Counted from the first letter of the stretch, positions 14,969-24,494 are shown. The stretch is 27,598 nt of DNA from Nitrososphaerota archaeon (GCA_016206275.1 JACQRY010000211.1:1-27598); one strand, 5' to 3'. Numbers and translations: made by a program. The notes: generated by a model from the sequence alone, not told the origin.

Positions 14969-15568
14969 CTACCTAGAGGCCATAGCAATTCTTTCTTGCT
15001 CATTTTTAGCTCTAATCGCGAAGCTGTCCGCGGAGCCCTCTGAAGCAAGTAACAGCTCATTAGCTAGGGCCTCTTCAACGCTCTTCATGTTTGAGAAACA
15101 GCTCTGCCTAACCCCTTCAGAGATGAACCTCAATGCCAAGTCAACTCTCCTTAAGGGAGCGATATCCACAGAGACATGGTAGACTACTCCTCCGTACGCA
15201 ATTCTAGTGGTATCCTCGTTGGGAGCAGTGTTTTCAATTGCTCGCACAAGAACCTCAACAGGATTCTTTCCTGTCCGCAGATGAATGATGTCTAGGGTTG
15301 TCCCTACAATATTGATGGCTCTCAGCTTCTTACCTCCCATCCTCCCAGCATTCTTGGCGTGCTTCCGACCAAAGTGCATAAGGTTGTTGGCAAGCCTCTC
15401 AACAATGTTCACTTGAGTCTTGGCAAACTTAGCATGTTCATGTCTTCCAAAAGAAGTCGGCACTAAAACCGGTTTAAGAGAGACTACATTTTTGAGGCCA
15501 AGGTCTTTAATTCCAACTTGGGAAAGGTCCCATTTACGAAAAAGAAGTAGAGTGCTTTCAGCAGCCAT
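14969..15568 (-). CDS. rps7: Small ribosomal subunit protein uS7
   Basis: 199 residues, the length expected for archaeal uS7. It is a primary binder of the 3' domain of 16S rRNA in the 30S head. Family segments are VERLANNLMHFGRKHAKNAG in the middle, then NPVEVLVRAIENTAPNEDTTRI, DIAPLRRVDLALRFI and a C-terminal helix ending RIAMASR. The start is ATG 15568, with an AGGTGA SD that overlaps the end of uS12 (gap of 4 nt), so the two are co-translated. It is the last gene of the minus-strand run. Confidence 0.97.
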   Translation of the reverse strand: MAAESTLLLFRKWDLSQVGIKDLGLKNVVSLKPVLVPTSFGRHEHAKFAKTQVNIVERLANNLMHFGRKHAKNAGRMGGKKLRAINIVGTTLDIIHLRTGKNPVEVLVRAIENTAPNEDTTRIAYGGVVYHVSVDIAPLRRVDLALRFISEGVRQSCFSNMKSVEEALANELLLASEGSADSFAIRAKNEQERIAMASR

Positions 15569-15572
15569 TCTG

Positions 15573-16010
15573 TCACCTTCTAGGCTTCTCTTTTCTGCCT
15601 AAGACAAGCTCTTTCAGTGAGACACCGTTCACTTTGAAGACCTTCCATCTAACTCCGGGAATGTCGCCCATGGCTCGCCCCATGGAACCGCCTATTCCCT
15701 CCACAAAAACCTCGTCGTGTTCATCTACATAATTCAAAGCACCGTCACCCGGAAGGAAGGCTGTGACCTGCTTCCCATTCTTCACGAGTTGGAGACGGAC
15801 ACACTTTCTTATGGCTGAGTTAGGCTGCTTGGATTCCACTCCGACTTTTTCTAGGACAATGCCTCTAGCTTGAGGAGAACCCTCTAGCGGATCGGCCTTC
15901 GTGTCGAGCATAAGCATCTTTCTCTTATAACGTTTATAGGACCATTTGAGTCGCAACCTATTCAACTGCAGTTTACGTGCTGCCAGTTCTCCACGTGGTG
16001 ATCTTCCCAA
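15573..16010 (-). CDS. rps12: Small ribosomal subunit protein uS12
   Basis: 145 residues, archaeal-type uS12 that lines the decoding centre. Key segments are GSPQARGIVLEKVGVESKQP, the KQPNSAIRKCVRLQL decoding-loop motif, FLPGDGALN and GRAMGDIPGVRWKV. The start is TTG 16010, the first possible start after an upstream in-frame TGA, and it gives the family N-terminus GRSPRGELAARKL. A GGTG SD lies about 9-10 nt before it. A TATA box at 16040-16050 gives uS12-uS7 a promoter of their own in addition to read-through from the polymerase genes. Confidence 0.97.
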   Translation of the reverse strand: MGRSPRGELAARKLQLNRLRLKWSYKRYKRKMLMLDTKADPLEGSPQARGIVLEKVGVESKQPNSAIRKCVRLQLVKNGKQVTAFLPGDGALNYVDEHDEVFVEGIGGSMGRAMGDIPGVRWKVFKVNGVSLKELVLGRKEKPRR

Positions 16011-16039
16011 GCTTCTCGTTCACCGCTTCCTTTTCAATG

Positions 16040-16050
16040 CATATAAAAAT
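16040..16050 (-). promoter_or_regulatory. Internal TATA box before uS12
   Basis: The minus strand reads ATTTTTATATG within an AT-rich block. It is centred about 35 nt before the uS12 TTG, so the leader would be about 8 nt. Confidence 0.45.
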
Positions 16051-16085
16051 ATATTGGACTTTCCACGTGCTTACCAAGGTTTCTT

Positions 16086-16532
16086 CTAGGTGGGTGAAAC
16101 AATGTGGATGTTGGATATCTGGAAATATCTCTTAGCTAGGAGACGGGCTTTTTCAGCGTTCCTGCCGTCTCGACCTACGACAGCGCCCTTCTGCTTCTGA
16201 TCCACAACGACCACGGCAATCTTTGTGCCGTCCAACTTTTCGGTGAGCCTAACCTCAGATACAAATCTTCCGTTCAAAGAGTTCTTAATGAAGTCCTTCG
16301 GATCCTCAGAGTATTCAACCAAGTCCAAAGGTTTGCCCATAATCTTCTGCAGATTCTTAATGTTTACCCCGTTCCTTCCAATAGCGAGGCCCATTTCACC
16401 CTTATTTACTATGAAAATGACCCTATCCATCTTAGGGTCGATAATGCAGTCTCTGGCAGTGGCTCTTGTGACCTGCTGGAAGAGCTGCATTAACCTTAGA
16501 TCTTCAGAAGTTAGTTTGATGGTCTCTGGCAT
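16086..16532 (-). CDS. nusA: NusA-like KH-domain transcription/RNA-binding protein
   Basis: 148 residues, the short archaeal NusA form with only two KH domains and no S1 or acidic repeats. The two KH GXXG-type loops are visible: GLAIGRNGVNIKN (about 52-64) and GAVVGRDGRNAEKA (about 116-129). It is thought to bind nascent RNA and act with RNA polymerase in elongation or termination. The start is ATG 16532 with GGAG 11 nt before it, the same spacing as EF-1alpha. Its place between eL30 and uS12 is the conserved archaeal order. Confidence 0.95.
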   Translation of the reverse strand: MPETIKLTSEDLRLMQLFQQVTRATARDCIIDPKMDRVIFIVNKGEMGLAIGRNGVNIKNLQKIMGKPLDLVEYSEDPKDFIKNSLNGRFVSEVRLTEKLDGTKIAVVVVDQKQKGAVVGRDGRNAEKARLLAKRYFQISNIHIVSPT

Positions 16533-16619
16533 CTTTTCAGGGGCTCCGCGCCTGTATTTACCTGCAAGGTGAAGTTGATAAGGCGAGATTTAAGCATCGC
16601 GAGTAAACGAAAATACTCA

Positions 16620-16943
16620 TTATTTTTTCGCTGACTGCTCCAAAAGCGGGGTTACGTCTACTGCGCCCGGAGTCTTGATCGCGATTGCTGAGATTCTGAA
16701 TGGCCTTCTGCATACCCTTCCAAGATCCATGGAAGAGCCTTCATATGCTACACTTGGCACCGAAGATCCAGCACACGCTTCGACTATTCTGCTCACCATG
16801 CCATGAGGTGCAGAAGCTGAGTAGATCACCAGCTTAGCTGATTTCACTGCATCCAAGACTTCTTGCATACCAAAGACGTATTTTCCTTCTCCAACCGTGC
16901 TTCTCAGCACGGATTCTATAAGCTCCTTATTACTCTGGGACAT
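16620..16943 (-). CDS. rpl30e: Large ribosomal subunit protein eL30
   Basis: 107 residues, member of the eL30/eL8 (L7Ae-like) RNA-binding family. The GKYVFGMQEVLDAVKSAKLVIYSA stretch is the typical N-terminal half; VAYEGSSMDLGRVC marks the RNA-binding end. It binds rRNA kink-turn elements. ATG 16943 lies inside the last codons of rpoA (14-nt overlap), which implies coupled translation. About 87 nt separate it from nusA, with a possible weak TATA string (CTTAAATC on the minus strand, near 16590). Confidence 0.95.
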   Translation of the reverse strand: MSQSNKELIESVLRSTVGEGKYVFGMQEVLDAVKSAKLVIYSASAPHGMVSRIVEACAGSSVPSVAYEGSSMDLGRVCRRPFRISAIAIKTPGAVDVTPLLEQSAKK

Positions 16944-19900
16944 GCCCTTTCATGTACACCTGAACCATACCTGTGCCGACAGGAATAGCCATACCTACGA
17001 TGACGTTTTCAGTCACTCCTCTAAGCTCCTCCTTCTCACCTTTAACGGCAGCCTCCGCAAGAGTTGGAACCGTGATCTCGAATGCAGCCCTAGCCAGAAC
17101 ACTTGTCTTCTTCCCCGCGATTCCATGCCTACCGATCTGCTGCAAGATTCCTCTCGAAGTCATCAGATCCGCAACCAAGTAGATATGCCTTATATCAACC
17201 TCGAGGCCCTGTTCCTCGAGCGTCCCCATTATCTCCTTAACTATCGCGGCTCTTGCAGCCTCGATCCCAAGGGTCTGATAGACTTCAAATACATTGTTGG
17301 TAATTGTCCTAGGGATATCCACGCCGGGGATCTTCAGCACTTTGGCCAGATTGGAGCCTTTTGTGTGTATTACCCATTCGTCTTCCTCCTTGGAAACTGT
17401 AACTCTGTCGATACCGGGTATACCTTTCACTTTGACGTTAAGAAGCTTGTTTCTGAGGGTGAAAAGAGTGGGTAAGTCTGCCCCCTCGACACTGACGTGG
17501 ATGACTTTCTTGGCTTTATCGACCTTGACCTTCCTCTTGCCCGACTCAACCGCTTCCGCCACCATATCGACGGTGCACTCTCTCTCTTGCAGCTTCGATG
17601 AGCTTGGAATCAGAGTTACCTCGCCGGAGAAATCTACCTCAGTCTTCTCAACGATATCAACGACCTTGGTGAACAATATGCTTTTAGCAACGTGTAGTGC
17701 GCCTTCATTGGAACCTTTATTTTTCTTGTCCATATACACCTCCATAACAGGTGTCGCAGCTTGCTTCCTCGCATCGACAAGCTCTATGAGTCTCGGAAGA
17801 CCTAAGGTTACGTCTCTTTCCTTCACGCCAGCAAAGTGGAAGGTTCGCAGCGTCATCTGAGTACCAGGTTCTCCAATAGATTGAGCCGCAACGATACCGC
17901 TGGCTTCACCGGGCTCCACTGTAGCTCTCTTCAACAGCTCTACAGTCTTCTTGCACACGCGTTCAGCGGTTTCCTGAGGAACCTTTGCTAAAACTTCCTT
18001 CAAGCTTTCAGTCAGCTTCGGATTGAGCTCCGCTTCATACTCCTTTAGAAGCTTATTCAAAGCTGCAGATAAAATCCTCTTACCCTTATCTTCTAGCATC
18101 ATCTCTGTTTCAACTAGGCGTTCAACATTCACGCTTTTACCGTGATCACTCTTTGAGGGATCTACACCGTCTTCGCCATACATGAACTGGATGATGCGAC
18201 CCTCAGGGTCTCTTACCGTCAAGTCATACTCCACCTTCAAATGTTCAAGGGCATTCACTAGCCTCCTCTGCATGTAACCGCTTTGCTGGGTCCTCACCGC
18301 AGTATCCACAAGACCTTCCCTGCCACCCATAGCATGGAAGAAGAATTCTGTGGCTGAAAGACCATCACGATAGCAAGAGCGAATGAATCCTCTTGCATCA
18401 GGAGAAGTTTCGTCGCGTGGGAAGTGTGTCATCGCCCTGCTTTGATACCCTTTCTCGATGCGTCTACCTCGGACTGACTGTTGGCCCAGTGCAGCAGACA
18501 TCTGACCCATGTTCAACGCCGAGCCTCTTGCACCAGTCTTCGCCATCACCACCGCAGCATTCTCCTCAGTGAAAGCCTGATCAGCTATCTTGCCTGCTCG
18601 GTCACGGGCCTTGGCAAGCTCATTAACGATGTAGAACTCGAGTGTCTCCTCAGCTGATAAACCTCTAACCAAGGTCAGCTTCTTACTTCTGTGCTGTTGA
18701 GTAAGGTCATGCACCTTACTGTAAGACTCTTCAATAGATTTTGCAACTGCATTCTTGTCTTGATCAGTGAGATAGAAGTCATCTAGGCCAAGGGTGAAGC
18801 CCCTCATAGTAAGATAATTCTTGAGCACAGATAGTATGGAGTTTAGGAATCCTCTTGCTTGCTCGGTGCCATAATCCTTCGCTATCCTGTGAAGAATGCT
18901 ATCAGGCTCTTCCGCGCCAATCGCTGCTCTATCTATGAAGCCTTTTGCCAACTCACCGTTTCTGACGACTACATCTCGTTTCTCGCCGGTCCTGGTGCTC
19001 TTAACCCAGCGTGACGTCATCACATAGTTAAAGTCATTCGGCAGAAATAGTGAAAACAGCTGCTTACCCGTATACATAGGATTAGGCCCGTCTTTGGCTG
19101 GTGCAGGAAGCGACCCACCATATCCTCCTGACAAAGCCAGATCGCAGAACTCTTGAGGCGTAAGTAGAGTCGATTCACGTGAAAGCAGATATGCCGCGGT
19201 AAGAAAATCCCTGATTCCACCTATAATAGGACCACCATATCTCGGTGACAGTAGCTGATCTTGAACACGCATCAGCTGTATGGCCTCAGACCTAGCTTCC
19301 ACGCTCTGCGGCACATGGAGGTTCATTTCGTCGCCGTCAAAATCAGCGTTGTAAGGCGGACAAACGGCCGGATGTAGTCTGAATGTACGGTACGGAAGGA
19401 CTCTTACGTGGTGCCCCATTATGGACATACGGTGCAGCGAGGGTTGTCTGTTGAAGATCACAATATCTCCATCAGCTATATGTCGCTCCACCACATATCC
19501 CGGCCCAAGGGATTCCGTGAGCGTCGTCCTGTCGCTGACATAATCCAGTCTTATCCTTACGCCGTCAGGCCTGATCACATAGTTTGCCCCAGGGTGCTGA
19601 GTAGGCCCGTTAATCACCAGCTGCTTAAGATAATTGATGTTCCAAGACGAGACTTTTTCAGGTATGGTCAATTTCTTAGCTACCTCTAGAGGCACTCCCA
19701 CTTCAGATATATCCAGACACGGATCCGGAGAGATCACAGTTCTACTGGAGAAATCAACTCGTTTTCCAGACAGGCTTCCCCTGAATCTTCCTTCCTTACC
19801 CTTGAGACGCTGGCTAAGCGTCTTCAGTGCTCTCCCAGACCTGTGGTGAGCCTGAGGTATTCCTGAAACCTCATTGTCGAAGAACGTGGTTACATGGTAC

Positions 19901-20724
19901 TGAAGAAGATCAACCAAGTCTTGAACTATTAATGGTGGTGTCCCGGACTCCTTGCTCTCACGTACCCTCTGATTCACACGCAGTATATCGACCACCTTAT
20001 GGGTCAGATCGTCTTCAGATCTGATCCCTGACTCCAAAGTGATTGAGGGCCTCACAGCTACTGGTGGAACAGGCAGTACCTGTAAAACAAACCATTCTGG
20101 ACGGGCCGTGACAGGATCATAGCTCAGGAGACGAAGATCCTCATTTCTTATCCTTTCTAATCTTTCCCTTATGGCTACGGGGAGAAGCCTAGTGGCGCCT
20201 CCTCCTTCAGTAATCTCGTGGAACACAGTAGGCTTGGTGAACTCTATTTCAAACTGAGATTTCCCACAGTGAGCGCAGGTCTTAGTCTTCTTAGCTTTAA
20301 GGATTATCTCCCTAGCTAAAGTATCTTCAATGTTGATTGCCGTTGGATCCGTCTTGTCGAGCTTTTCTTTGTATGTTTGAAGAACATCTTCAGGAAGCTT
20401 TATTCTTCCACAGGCCCTACAGGTGGCCATAAGGAGCCTGTGTATCTCGTCAACAAAAGCAATGTGTAACACTGCCTCAGCAAGCTCAATGTACCCGAAA
20501 TGCCCTGGACAGCGGCCAGCCGCGTTCCCACAAGTCCCACATTTCTGACCAGGTTCCAAGACGCCGAGACGGTTATCCATTAGACCCCCTTGAACAGGCA
20601 TCCCATCTTCATCGTAGGTCTCAGGTGCAGTTATCTCAGCGACAGCGTACCTACGGATCTCGCTAGGCGAGAGCGTTGAAAACCTTATTCCGCCGACAAC
20701 CTTAACAGTTTCTTCGCCAGGCAA
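16930..20724 (-). CDS. rpoA: DNA-directed RNA polymerase subunit A, fused A'-A''
   Basis: 1264 residues, the largest catalytic subunit as one polypeptide. Zinc sites are C62/C65/C72/H75 and C102/C105/C150/C153. The catalytic magnesium motif NADFDGD is at 459-465. The usual end of A' (GEDGVDP at about 850-856) runs without a stop into the A'' region, where GEASGIVAAQSIGEPGTQMT (about 939-958) carries the trigger-loop neighbourhood. Most Euryarchaeota and Crenarchaeota have A' and A'' as separate genes; Thaumarchaeota and some related TACK lineages have the fusion. The start is TTG 20724 with GGAGGGA at 20731-20737, 6 nt upstream. An ATG at 20728-20726 lies out of frame between the SD and the TTG. 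The gene follows rpoB by 12 nt and overlaps eL30 by 14 nt. Confidence 0.98.
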   Translation of the reverse strand: MPGEETVKVVGGIRFSTLSPSEIRRYAVAEITAPETYDEDGMPVQGGLMDNRLGVLEPGQKCGTCGNAAGRCPGHFGYIELAEAVLHIAFVDEIHRLLMATCRACGRIKLPEDVLQTYKEKLDKTDPTAINIEDTLAREIILKAKKTKTCAHCGKSQFEIEFTKPTVFHEITEGGGATRLLPVAIRERLERIRNEDLRLLSYDPVTARPEWFVLQVLPVPPVAVRPSITLESGIRSEDDLTHKVVDILRVNQRVRESKESGTPPLIVQDLVDLLQYHVTTFFDNEVSGIPQAHHRSGRALKTLSQRLKGKEGRFRGSLSGKRVDFSSRTVISPDPCLDISEVGVPLEVAKKLTIPEKVSSWNINYLKQLVINGPTQHPGANYVIRPDGVRIRLDYVSDRTTLTESLGPGYVVERHIADGDIVIFNRQPSLHRMSIMGHHVRVLPYRTFRLHPAVCPPYNADFDGDEMNLHVPQSVEARSEAIQLMRVQDQLLSPRYGGPIIGGIRDFLTAAYLLSRESTLLTPQEFCDLALSGGYGGSLPAPAKDGPNPMYTGKQLFSLFLPNDFNYVMTSRWVKSTRTGEKRDVVVRNGELAKGFIDRAAIGAEEPDSILHRIAKDYGTEQARGFLNSILSVLKNYLTMRGFTLGLDDFYLTDQDKNAVAKSIEESYSKVHDLTQQHRSKKLTLVRGLSAEETLEFYIVNELAKARDRAGKIADQAFTEENAAVVMAKTGARGSALNMGQMSAALGQQSVRGRRIEKGYQSRAMTHFPRDETSPDARGFIRSCYRDGLSATEFFFHAMGGREGLVDTAVRTQQSGYMQRRLVNALEHLKVEYDLTVRDPEGRIIQFMYGEDGVDPSKSDHGKSVNVERLVETEMMLEDKGKRILSAALNKLLKEYEAELNPKLTESLKEVLAKVPQETAERVCKKTVELLKRATVEPGEASGIVAAQSIGEPGTQMTLRTFHFAGVKERDVTLGLPRLIELVDARKQAATPVMEVYMDKKNKGSNEGALHVAKSILFTKVVDIVEKTEVDFSGEVTLIPSSSKLQERECTVDMVAEAVESGKRKVKVDKAKKVIHVSVEGADLPTLFTLRNKLLNVKVKGIPGIDRVTVSKEEDEWVIHTKGSNLAKVLKIPGVDIPRTITNNVFEVYQTLGIEAARAAIVKEIMGTLEEQGLEVDIRHIYLVADLMTSRGILQQIGRHGIAGKKTSVLARAAFEITVPTLAEAAVKGEKEELRGVTENVIVGMAIPVGTGMVQVYMKGHVPE

Positions 20725-20736
20725 ACATGCTCCCTC

Positions 20737-23700
20737 CTAAACCTTGTCCTTGAGATCCACTCTTGGAGCAATATTGAGACTCATCATTTCCTGCAAAAGC
20801 AACTTGAAGGCATAGGCTATCACCACAGTTGAGATCCTAGCCGAGTCTCCGCAGACCCTGCAGACATATCTGCGTTGCCTGCTGTCGTAGTAAGCAATTA
20901 GGCCGCATCTTTCGCATATCTGGACCTCTGTTCGATCCGCCTCGTCAAGCAACCTATCTTTTAGCACCATTGACGCGCCATATGCTATAAGACAGTCCCT
21001 TTCCATTTCGCCGAATCGAAGACCTCCTCCTCTCGCTCTTCCTTCGGTGGGCTGCTTTGTAAGCATCTGTACTTGGCCTCTAGATCGGGCGTGTATCTTA
21101 TCTGCCACCATGTGGTGCAGCTTCTGATAGTAGACTACGCCGATGAATATTTCCACCTCATACTTTCTTCCTGTCTTCCCGTCATACATCACTTCTCTTC
21201 CGGTAGGCTTGAATCCAGATTCCTGCAGAATCTCGGTCACTTGCCTCTCTTTCTCTCCTGAAAAGGCTGTTCCGTCTACTGGCATTCCACGTATGCACGC
21301 AGCTTTGCCTGAGATTGATTCAAGGAACTGGCCTATGGTCATACGTGAGGGAAATGCATGAGGATTAATCATGACATCAGGAACTACTCCGTCCTCTGTG
21401 TAAGGCAAGTCTTCTTGGTTTACAACCATGCCTACTACTCCTTTCTGCCCGTGGCGTGACGCAAACTTGTCACCTATCTCAGGGACGCGCATGTCGCGCA
21501 CTTTGACCTTGTACATCTTTCCTCCTTCAACTCCCTCGGTGAGGAATACCATATCTACTACACCTGCTTCTGAGGGTCGTACACTTACGGAGGTGTCACG
21601 CTTGTAAGGCCCTTTGACCTCAAACTCCTTGTATTCTTCCATGAATCTCGGAGGACTGGTTCGCCCAATGACGACGTCTCCACCACTGACTATTGCTTCA
21701 TGCATGATCACGCCATCACCTTCGAGCAGCCTGTAGTACTTTTCACCTCTGTAGCCGCGTATGTTGGCCTCGGCGGAAGGTATCTCAAAAGTGTCTTTCA
21801 TGCCGCCTAGATACTGCTTCGCCTCCCCCTCATAGATCCTGTAAAAGAAAGACCTTGCTAATCCACGTTCGATGGAAGATTTGTTTAGAACTATGGCATC
21901 TTCGATATTATATCCTTCAAAGGAGAGAACAGCCACGACGCAGTTTTGGCCTGTTGGCCGGTCGTCAAGGTTGAGAAGTGGGATAGCTCTTGTTCTTACA
22001 AGCGGCGGCTCGGGATACACCAAGAAGTGTTCTCTAACATTTGTGTTGAACTGGTATGTTGGAGTTGAGAATCCTAGTGATTGCTTGGCCATGGCTGAGC
22101 CATAGGTGTTGCGTGGCGACTGGTTGTGCTCAGGGTAGGGGATCACTGATGCGGCGATCCCCAGCATAGCCGCTGGGTGGAGCTCCATGTGGGTGTGCTT
22201 TGTAGTGATCTTTTCTAGACTCATAGCGATGTAACAGTTCTCCTCCTCGTTAGCGTCGATCAGCTCTAACACGTTCAGTTGGACGAGGTCTTTCCAGTGC
22301 AGATCACCTTTGATCAAGCTCTCAATCATTTGGCTTGTCACGAGTGGCTTGCCATTTTCAACCCGTATGAGAGGTCTGAGAACTCTGCCTGAACCTGTGC
22401 TAACGTAAATCCTTGCTGTGGCTCTGGGGTCCTTGGGCGCATAGTAAGATATACTGACGTGAGGATGGATCCGGCCTTCTCGCCTCAGCTTCTTGACAGA
22501 GTCCACTAGATCTTCACCCTCTTTGACGTAGCCAATGAATCTTCCATCTACTAGGACTCTGCAACCATCCTTCTTTACAGGCCGATGCTCATCGCTCTCA
22601 GCGTCGCGAGATTGAATTACACCCAAGTCTATGAGCCTCTCCACCACTTCGATTGAAGGAGAGCTAACTGAGATAATCGCACTAAGAGCAAGGTTCTTTA
22701 CAAGCCCACAGTTGGAGCCTTCAGGAGTTTCGTTAGGGCATATCCTGCCAAAGTGAGTTGCGTGAAGATCTCTTGCTTCGAAGTTGGGTTGAGATCTGCT
22801 TAGAGGCGATTGGACTCGTCGGAGGTGACTGATCGCTGAGACATAGTTTGTTCTGTCTAGCAGCTGGGTTACGCCGACCTTTCCTCTTCCCCAGTTGCCT
22901 GTGGCTATGGCGTTGTTCAATCTGTCTGTGATAATCCCTGGCCTTATGGCGGCTCCGACTATGTTGAGTCCTCTTCGCTGACCGCTTCTCTCCAGCTGGT
23001 ATTTCATGTCTCTTACGAGGTTTCGGAAAGCTGTTCGGAAGAGGTCTGCAATCATTTGGCCTGCGAACTTTATGACCTTGTTGCCGTAGTGGTCTTTGTC
23101 GTCAGGTGCTATCCATCCTAGTTTCAGCTCAAGAAGCTTACGAATTACCTCGCCGAGGAACATTGCTTTATCGTATCTGACTTGAGGTGACTTACCAAGA
23201 TGTGGAAGTAAGCCTAGGTCGAGAATGGTCTCAGCTTTTCTTAGCCTAAATTCGTCCAGCATTCCATGGGCGACCCTGTTGCCTATGTAGATCAGTGCGT
23301 CACGTTGAGTTACAACTTCGCTGGCTTTTTCAAAGGATGCTTCAAGCATATCTTGAACAATTTTCTTTGGGTCGTGCTCATCATCTGTTACAGCAATGGC
23401 CTCAGCTATTCGCTTATCTATCTCTAGACCTAGGGCTTTCATGATGACGACAAAAGGCAAGTCCACTGGCGATGTAGGTAATTTTACCTGTATGGTGTCA
23501 TCCTGCTTCAGGATGGTTTCAAGCTTAGATCTGTAACCTACTATAGAAGAATAGACTTTTGCCTTGTAGGTCTTTACCCCCCCTGTTTCTTCTACGTCTA
23601 CAAGGATCTTGTTGGGTGAGAGATCCTCTAGACCGATAATTACTCTCTCAGACCCGTTGACGATGAAATACCCGCCAGAGTCTCGGGGATCTTCGCCGAC

Positions 23701-24129
23701 TTCAACAAGCTGTTCACTTGTGGAGTTGCCTAGTGGACAGAGTACTGATCTTACCATGACGGGCAGGTCTCCGACGTGTTGCCATTGTTGTGACTCTTTC
23801 ATTATCCCGTTTTCTTCAATGCTCATTTCTACGTGAAGGGGGGCTGCGTATGTAAGATCCCTGAGTCTAGCTTCAAGGGGAAGGACATTGCTGACGGAAC
23901 CGTCAACCTCCACAACTCTCGGTGCGCCCAGCCTAATTTTTCCGAGCTTGACTTTGTACGGGTTCCCTAACGTCTCTATTTCTAGGTCTCCGATCTCGTC
24001 TATGATGCTTTGCAGACCTTTCTCTATGAATTCATTGTAGGAGTTTAGGTGTTGACGAGATACGCCCTCCACTTCTAAGATATCTTTCAGCAAAATCCAT
24101 GACTCGTAGTTATTATTAGCTGTAACCAT
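20737..24129 (-). CDS. rpoB: DNA-directed RNA polymerase subunit B, unsplit
   Basis: 1130 residues, complete second-largest subunit (B''+B' in one gene). Visible landmarks are GGYFIVNGSERVIIGLEDL, RDLHATHFGRICPNETPEGSNCGL, SFEGYNIEDAIVLNKSS, the active-site GDKFASRHGQKGVVG, and GGGLRFGEMERDCLIAYGAS. The C-terminal zinc ribbon uses C1072/C1075/C1090/C1093. Together with subunit A it forms the catalytic cleft. The start is ATG 24129, only 2 nt after the rpoH stop, with GGAGGG just upstream. B is split into two genes in many methanogens and halophiles but not here. Confidence 0.98.
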   Translation of the reverse strand: MVTANNNYESWILLKDILEVEGVSRQHLNSYNEFIEKGLQSIIDEIGDLEIETLGNPYKVKLGKIRLGAPRVVEVDGSVSNVLPLEARLRDLTYAAPLHVEMSIEENGIMKESQQWQHVGDLPVMVRSVLCPLGNSTSEQLVEVGEDPRDSGGYFIVNGSERVIIGLEDLSPNKILVDVEETGGVKTYKAKVYSSIVGYRSKLETILKQDDTIQVKLPTSPVDLPFVVIMKALGLEIDKRIAEAIAVTDDEHDPKKIVQDMLEASFEKASEVVTQRDALIYIGNRVAHGMLDEFRLRKAETILDLGLLPHLGKSPQVRYDKAMFLGEVIRKLLELKLGWIAPDDKDHYGNKVIKFAGQMIADLFRTAFRNLVRDMKYQLERSGQRRGLNIVGAAIRPGIITDRLNNAIATGNWGRGKVGVTQLLDRTNYVSAISHLRRVQSPLSRSQPNFEARDLHATHFGRICPNETPEGSNCGLVKNLALSAIISVSSPSIEVVERLIDLGVIQSRDAESDEHRPVKKDGCRVLVDGRFIGYVKEGEDLVDSVKKLRREGRIHPHVSISYYAPKDPRATARIYVSTGSGRVLRPLIRVENGKPLVTSQMIESLIKGDLHWKDLVQLNVLELIDANEEENCYIAMSLEKITTKHTHMELHPAAMLGIAASVIPYPEHNQSPRNTYGSAMAKQSLGFSTPTYQFNTNVREHFLVYPEPPLVRTRAIPLLNLDDRPTGQNCVVAVLSFEGYNIEDAIVLNKSSIERGLARSFFYRIYEGEAKQYLGGMKDTFEIPSAEANIRGYRGEKYYRLLEGDGVIMHEAIVSGGDVVIGRTSPPRFMEEYKEFEVKGPYKRDTSVSVRPSEAGVVDMVFLTEGVEGGKMYKVKVRDMRVPEIGDKFASRHGQKGVVGMVVNQEDLPYTEDGVVPDVMINPHAFPSRMTIGQFLESISGKAACIRGMPVDGTAFSGEKERQVTEILQESGFKPTGREVMYDGKTGRKYEVEIFIGVVYYQKLHHMVADKIHARSRGQVQMLTKQPTEGRARGGGLRFGEMERDCLIAYGASMVLKDRLLDEADRTEVQICERCGLIAYYDSRQRRYVCRVCGDSARISTVVIAYAFKLLLQEMMSLNIAPRVDLKDKV

Positions 24130-24131
24130 TT

Positions 24132-24377
24132 CTATCCCTCCACCACATACCTGTAGTAGGTGGTTTCCCCAGCAGTTTCACTCCTGCGAGTGATCCTGAT
24201 CAAATCGCCGGGTTTGGCGCCCATTTCTAAAGCGGCTGGATCACGAGCAAGGATAAATGGTAGTTGCTCTGGTTTTGCGTTAAATTGTTTGAATATTTCT
24301 TCCGCTTCTTTTTGCGGAACTATCTCATGTTTGGGAACGAGAATATGGACAGAAACCTTTAATTCCTTCTCTTCCAT
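24132..24377 (-). CDS. rpoH: DNA-directed RNA polymerase subunit H (Rpb5-like)
   Basis: 81 residues from ATG 24377, the small archaeal H subunit matching the C-terminal domain of eukaryotic Rpb5. HILVPKHEIV, LPFILARDPAA, GAKPGDLIRITRRS and the YYRYVVEG end are diagnostic. It is the first gene of the polymerase operon. GTG 24383 is also in frame, but the AGGTG SD at 24387-24383 would then overlap the start, so ATG 24377 with a 5-nt spacer is preferred. Confidence 0.96.
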   Translation of the reverse strand: MEEKELKVSVHILVPKHEIVPQKEAEEIFKQFNAKPEQLPFILARDPAALEMGAKPGDLIRITRRSETAGETTYYRYVVEG

Positions 24378-24420
24378 AATCACACCTACTCTATTCTTGC
24401 GGTAAGAAGCCTAGGACACG

Positions 24421-24430
24421 TAAGATATAC
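24421..24430 (-). promoter_or_regulatory. TATA box of the rpoH-rpoB-rpoA operon
   Basis: The minus strand reads GTATATCTTA, centred about 50 nt before rpoH ATG 24377. Transcription would begin near 24400 with a leader of about 23 nt that includes the AGGTG ribosome-binding site. Confidence 0.45.
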
Positions 24431-24494
24431 ACGGAGAGGCCTCAACCTAAGCCGCAGGTTTTCAATCTATTTAACTGTTTCCGCACACATGATT

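Noticed and set aside
16897..17860. Two long plus-strand frames (about 190 codons each) opposite rpoA
   Set aside because: They mirror the conserved A'' coding sequence and have no motif, SD or TATA box.
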